Source: an uncultured Odoribacter sp.
Lineage (GTDB): Bacteria > Bacteroidota > Bacteroidia > Bacteroidales > Marinifilaceae
Direction: 5' to 3'
Assembly: GCA_947039985.1 (NCBI GenBank)
Contig: CAMRAP010000042.1
Location: forward strand, 1-10,542
DNA length: 10,542 nucleotides
Position numbers and translations under genes: made by a program
The notes under the pieces: generated by a model
Seen by the model: only the letters and a program-made list of their open reading frames with translations
The model's database searches: none
What the model was told of the DNA's origin: nothing
In this document: piece after piece, positions 7,397 to 10,542 of the stretch
Layout: each line of letters opens with the position of its first letter
Position numbering within the stretch: position 1 is the stretch's first letter

Positions 7397-8941
7397 TTAA
7401 AATGGCGCACCTCCACCTGCTGGCTTATCATCAAAATTACTCTGCATCTGTTCAAATCCTTGACTTAGAGCGGGTATTGGCTCGTCATTCATTCTTGAAC
7501 TAAACGTTTGTGTAAGTACTTCACCTGTTGACACATTTGAGGCAAATGGCGAAGTGGTTTCTAGGTCACAAAACTGAGTCAACTCTGCACGGAAACGAAG
7601 ATTTACCTCACCCACAGCACCATTACGATGCTTCGCTATAATAATTGAAGCAACGCCCAATAATGAGTTGCCTTCACTATCAACAGTGATACCATATTTT
7701 TCAGGTCGATGAATAAACATCACCATATCAGCGTCCTGTTCAATTGATCCCGATTCACGTAGATCTGAAAGCATTGGCTTTTTATCAGGACGAGATTCAA
7801 CACCACGATTCAGCTGTGATAGTGCTATCACTGGTATTTTTAATTCCTTAGCAATAATTTTCAATTGTCGAGAAATTAAACTGACCTCCTGCTCACGATT
7901 ACCCCTCATATCTGCCCCTGCTGTCATCAACTGTAAATAGTCGATAATCAACACTTTCATACCATATTTTTGCTTTAAACGACGACATTTTGCTCGCAAT
8001 TCAAAAATAGATAAGGCTGGAGTATCATCCACTAAAATGGGAGCTTCAACCAAAGATTTTATGCGAGAATGTAGCTGCTGCCACTCATCTTCTGTCAAAC
8101 GACCCGTTTTTAATTTTTCAGAGGCTAGCTCTGTTTCACTGGCAATCAAACGATTAACCAACTGTACTGCCGACATCTCTAAAGAGAATATTGCAACTGG
8201 TTGCTTGTGAGTAACCGCTATATTTCGAGCCATTGACAAGACAAAAGCAGTCTTTCCCATCGCAGGACGAGCAGCAACAATCACCAAATCTGAAGGTTGC
8301 CAACCAGAAGTGATGGCATCCAATGCCATAAATCCTGAAGGGACACCACTAATTCCATCCGGTTTTTCTGCTGCTGCTAATATGCCTTGAATTGCTTCTT
8401 CAATGATAGGAGCAATCTCAGCGGTATCTTTTTTAATATTTCCATCAGCAAGATCAAAGACAGCTTTCTGTGCCTTATCCATTAAATCTGAAACATCTGT
8501 AGCATCATCATACGCCATACTTTGCAACTCAGTACACATACCAATGAGTTTACGCTGCAAATATTTTTGAACAATGATTTTAGCGTGAAACTCTATATGC
8601 GCAGCCGAAGCCACTCGGGACGTCAACTGAGCTAAGTAGTAAGCCCCTCCTATCTGATCTAATTCACCCGATTGCTTTAAGGATTCGGTTACAGTCAGAA
8701 GGTCTACAGGATCATCACTAGTAAATAGCTTATGAATTGCTCTAAAAATACGCTGATGTTCATCTTTATAGAAAGCATCTGGTCCTAAAAGATCACCCAC
8801 TCCAGAAAAAGCATCACGTTCAAGCATCAATGCACCCAACACCGCTTCCTCCAGATCTATTGCTTGAGGTGGAATTTTTCCATACTCTGCTTGCACATCA
8901 GCTAGATTATTTTTTGTTTTATAATTCGATTGTTTTGCCAT
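7397..8941 (-). CDS. dnaB: Replicative DNA helicase DnaB
   Basis: The hexameric 5'-3' helicase that unwinds DNA at the replication fork and contacts primase. At 514 residues it is slightly longer than the E. coli protein (471). An N-terminal helical domain spans about 23-125 (PPQAIDLEEAVLGALMLE near its start), followed by a linker to about 190 and a RecA-like ATPase domain about 195-460. Walker A is ARPAMGKT at 224-231, IFSLEMS at 251-257 is a conserved helicase motif, Walker B is LIIDYLQLM at 331-339, and SQLNRGVESR, SDLRESGSIEQDAD and FIHRPE follow. AKHRNGAVG at 436-444 carries the arginine-finger region. No intein interrupts the ATPase motifs, a common insertion site in this family. A poorly conserved tail ends in GGGAPF. 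It lies 38 bases after fabI on the same strand. Start ATG at 8941 gives the expected N-terminus. Confidence 0.98.
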   Translation of the reverse strand: MAKQSNYKTKNNLADVQAEYGKIPPQAIDLEEAVLGALMLERDAFSGVGDLLGPDAFYKDEHQRIFRAIHKLFTSDDPVDLLTVTESLKQSGELDQIGGAYYLAQLTSRVASAAHIEFHAKIIVQKYLQRKLIGMCTELQSMAYDDATDVSDLMDKAQKAVFDLADGNIKKDTAEIAPIIEEAIQGILAAAEKPDGISGVPSGFMALDAITSGWQPSDLVIVAARPAMGKTAFVLSMARNIAVTHKQPVAIFSLEMSAVQLVNRLIASETELASEKLKTGRLTEDEWQQLHSRIKSLVEAPILVDDTPALSIFELRAKCRRLKQKYGMKVLIIDYLQLMTAGADMRGNREQEVSLISRQLKIIAKELKIPVIALSQLNRGVESRPDKKPMLSDLRESGSIEQDADMVMFIHRPEKYGITVDSEGNSLLGVASIIIAKHRNGAVGEVNLRFRAELTQFCDLETTSPFASNVSTGEVLTQTFSSRMNDEPIPALSQGFEQMQSNFDDKPAGGGAPF

Positions 8942-8979
8942 TGTAAATGAATCTTATAGCCTATATGGCTTACACCATA

Positions 8980-9816
8980 CTATTTATTGTCATCATTTTC
9001 AAAGCTCTTATTATACTGATGCATAGCTCTACAACTCATTCCCATACTGGAGAATCCTCCATCATGAAATAAGTTTTGCATAGTTACTTTCCGAGTTAAA
9101 TCAGAGAATAATGTAATACAGTAATCAGCACACTCATCTGCTGTTGCATTCCCCAATGGAGACATACGATCAGCGAAATCTACCAATGAGTCAAAACCTT
9201 TAATACCATTTCCTGCTGTAGTAAGCGTTGGAGATTGAGAAATCGTATTGATTCTAATTTTTCTTTCTCTTCCATAAATATAACCAAAACTACGAGCAAT
9301 TGATTCTAAAACAGCTTTTGCATCTGCCATATCGTTATACTCATACATAGTACGCTGAGCAGCGACATAAGACAAAGCAACGATGGATCCCCATTCGTTC
9401 ATTGCATCCAATTTCTTGGTTGTTTGCAATACTTTATGAAAAGAGATTGCAGAAATATCTAAAGTCTTCTGTAAGAAATCATAATCCAAATCATCATAAG
9501 GTTTTTTCTTTCTTACATTCAAAGACATACCTATAGAATGTAATATAAAATCAAATTTACCTCCAAAATGCTCAACCGATTGATTTACTAAATTAGTTAG
9601 ATCTTCCACACTTGTCGCATCAGCTGGGATAAGAGGAATATTATGCTTTGCAGCAAATTCCTGAACACCTCCCATACGGATTGATAAAGGAGTATTTGTT
9701 AATACTATTTCAGCCCCTTCTTCTATACATTTCTCTGCTATTTTCCAAGCAAGAGACATATCATTCAATGCACCAAAAATAATTCCTTTTTTTCCTTTTA
9801 ATAAATTATATGCCAT
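8980..9816 (-). CDS. fabI: Enoyl-[acyl-carrier-protein] reductase (NADH) FabI
   Basis: Carries out the last reduction of each fatty-acid elongation cycle, trans-2-enoyl-ACP to acyl-ACP, using NAD(P)H in the cytoplasm. It is a short-chain dehydrogenase-type protein. With the ATG at 9816 it has 278 residues and begins MAYNLLKGKKGIIFGALND, matching the conserved start of Bacteroidota FabI. The nucleotide-binding region GALNDMSLAW is at 15-24, LHSIGMS at 92-98, and the FabI active site Tyr150, Tyr160 and Lys167 lies in SYVAAQ...YNDMADAK with the family's spacing (Tyr-x6-Lys). ISQSPTLTTAG at 192-202 is the cofactor-binding loop, and NLFHDGGFSSMGM is near the end. A longer reading from a TTG at 9846 is possible but unlikely, because that codon lies inside the predicted -7 promoter box and the extra ten residues match nothing in the family. 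It follows recN after 73 bases and precedes dnaB by 38. Confidence 0.97.
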   Translation of the reverse strand: MAYNLLKGKKGIIFGALNDMSLAWKIAEKCIEEGAEIVLTNTPLSIRMGGVQEFAAKHNIPLIPADATSVEDLTNLVNQSVEHFGGKFDFILHSIGMSLNVRKKKPYDDLDYDFLQKTLDISAISFHKVLQTTKKLDAMNEWGSIVALSYVAAQRTMYEYNDMADAKAVLESIARSFGYIYGRERKIRINTISQSPTLTTAGNGIKGFDSLVDFADRMSPLGNATADECADYCITLFSDLTRKVTMQNLFHDGGFSSMGMSCRAMHQYNKSFENDDNK

Positions 9817-9843
9817 TTCTTCTTTAATTTTAATTTGAACTTG

Positions 9844-9851
9844 CAAAAGTA
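9844..9851 (-). promoter_or_regulatory. Bacteroidota-type -7 promoter box for fabI-dnaB
   Basis: Read on the minus strand this is TACTTTTG, an exact match to the TAnnTTTG -7 consensus used by the primary sigma factor of Bacteroides and relatives. It ends 27 bases before the fabI ATG at 9816, allowing a short leader. I see no good TTTG-type -33 element at the expected distance upstream, which lowers confidence. It suggests fabI, dnaB and the exported-protein gene can be transcribed apart from recN. Confidence 0.6.
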
Positions 9852-9889
9852 CAAAATCATTCCCAATTATCTACACTTCAACTCTTTAT

Positions 9890-10542
9890 TTACAATTTTA
9901 AAAGATTTTTTGCAGCTTCTAAAGCAGCCACAGTAACCTCTTCCCCACTCATCATTCCTGCAATATCTCTAATTCTCTCTTCCCCTGTTAATTTTCGAAT
10001 TTGAGAGATTGTCATCTCTTGGTTATCCTCTTTATACACTTTAAAGTGGCAATTTCCTGCCGCTGCAATCTGTGGTAGATGTGAAATACTAATCACTTGC
10101 ATTCTCTTTGCCATTTCCTGCATAATTTGAGCCATGCGATGTGCTACTTCTCCCGATAAACCTGTATCGATCTCATCAAATACGATGACTGGTAGCTGTT
10201 TTGTTGCAGACAATACATATTTTAACGCCAACATAACTCTTGATATTTCACCCCCAGAAGCAACTTTTGCAATCTCTCCTGCTTGTTGATTTTTATTGGC
10301 AGAAAATAAAAATTTCACCTCATCACACCCAGTCGAAGTAAATCGATCCAAAGGCAATAATTCTACTACGAACTCTGCGTGACGAATACCCAGTCCAACA
10401 AGTAAACTCTTCATTTCCTCACATAATTTCCCTTGTGAATCAAGTCGTATCTGATGGATATTAGTGGCTATTTTTTTCATATATGAAGCCGTCTCCTCCA
10501 CCCTCTTTTCTCCTGACTGCTGATCCATAGGGAGGCCACCTG
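9890..10542 (-). CDS. recN: DNA repair protein RecN, C-terminal part (cut by the window edge)
   Basis: RecN is an SMC-like ATPase that acts at DNA double-strand breaks. Only about the last 215 residues are here; the family is usually near 550, so the N-terminal ATP-binding half and most of the coiled coil lie beyond the right edge. The frame stays open to the edge (Gly-Gly-Leu-Pro precedes the first Met at 10528), so that Met is internal. Counting from it, residues 1-45 are the end of the coiled coil, LGIRHAEFVVEL at 46-57 begins the C-terminal ATPase lobe, the ABC signature VASGGEISRVML is at 89-100, Walker B VIVFDEIDTGLSG at 114-126, and the H-loop SISHLPQIAA at 147-156. The end, residues about 180-210, is the typical LTGEERI...MMSGEE...A segment. 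No frameshift is visible. It is the first gene of the minus-strand group, 73 bases before fabI. Confidence 0.96.
   Translation of the reverse strand, partial: GGLPMDQQSGEKRVEETASYMKKIATNIHQIRLDSQGKLCEEMKSLLVGLGIRHAEFVVELLPLDRFTSTGCDEVKFLFSANKNQQAGEIAKVASGGEISRVMLALKYVLSATKQLPVIVFDEIDTGLSGEVAHRMAQIMQEMAKRMQVISISHLPQIAAAGNCHFKVYKEDNQEMTISQIRKLTGEERIRDIAGMMSGEEVTVAALEAAKNLLKL

Noticed and set aside
8942..8979. Small AGCC/GGCT hairpin with flanking TGTA/TACA between fabI and dnaB
   Set aside because: The stems are only 4 bp each and there is no T-run. The 38-base gap and same strand suggest read-through rather than termination.
9817..9846. Ten-residue N-terminal extension of FabI from a TTG codon
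   Set aside because: The TTG sits in the predicted promoter box, and the extension does not fit the conserved FabI start MAYNLLKGK.

Overview
The window reads as an ordinary chromosomal segment of a low-G+C member of the Bacteroidota, most likely order Bacteroidales. The evidence is the FabI and DnaB types, a TAnnTTTG-type -7 promoter box upstream of fabI, the absence of clear Shine-Dalgarno sequences before the starts, and an LtaS-like sulfatase-fold protein of the kind seen in this phylum. I cannot name the genus from sequence alone. No mobile element, CRISPR array, RNA gene or foreign-looking island is visible. Coding density is very high, and no gap between genes exceeds about 80 bases.

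Left half, plus strand. The window opens inside a coiled-coil protein of unknown function (cut by the edge). One base after it comes fhs, formate-tetrahydrofolate ligase. An 81-base gap then holds a 15-bp perfect inverted repeat plus a 10-bp direct repeat, which together allow two mutually exclusive hairpins. After it come two translationally coupled genes: a membrane-anchored SpoIIE/RsbU-type PP2C phosphatase with an extracytoplasmic sensor region, and a five-helix LtaS-like phosphotransferase or sulfatase-fold enzyme. The coupling (an ATGA overlap) suggests that a signalling phosphatase and an envelope-modifying enzyme are made together.

Right half, minus strand. Reading leftward from the right edge are the C-terminal part of recN (DNA repair), fabI (enoyl-ACP reductase), dnaB (replicative helicase) and an exported protein of unknown function that database entries may label 'asparagine synthetase B'. 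The last three are tightly spaced and look like one transcription unit. A good -7 box sits just before fabI. The two convergent units end on the same four bases: CTAG at 6131-6134 supplies the stop codon for both strands.

I see no clear previously undescribed system here. The most interesting items are the phosphatase/LtaS-like pair with its structured leader, and the exported protein of unknown function in the fabI-dnaB operon.
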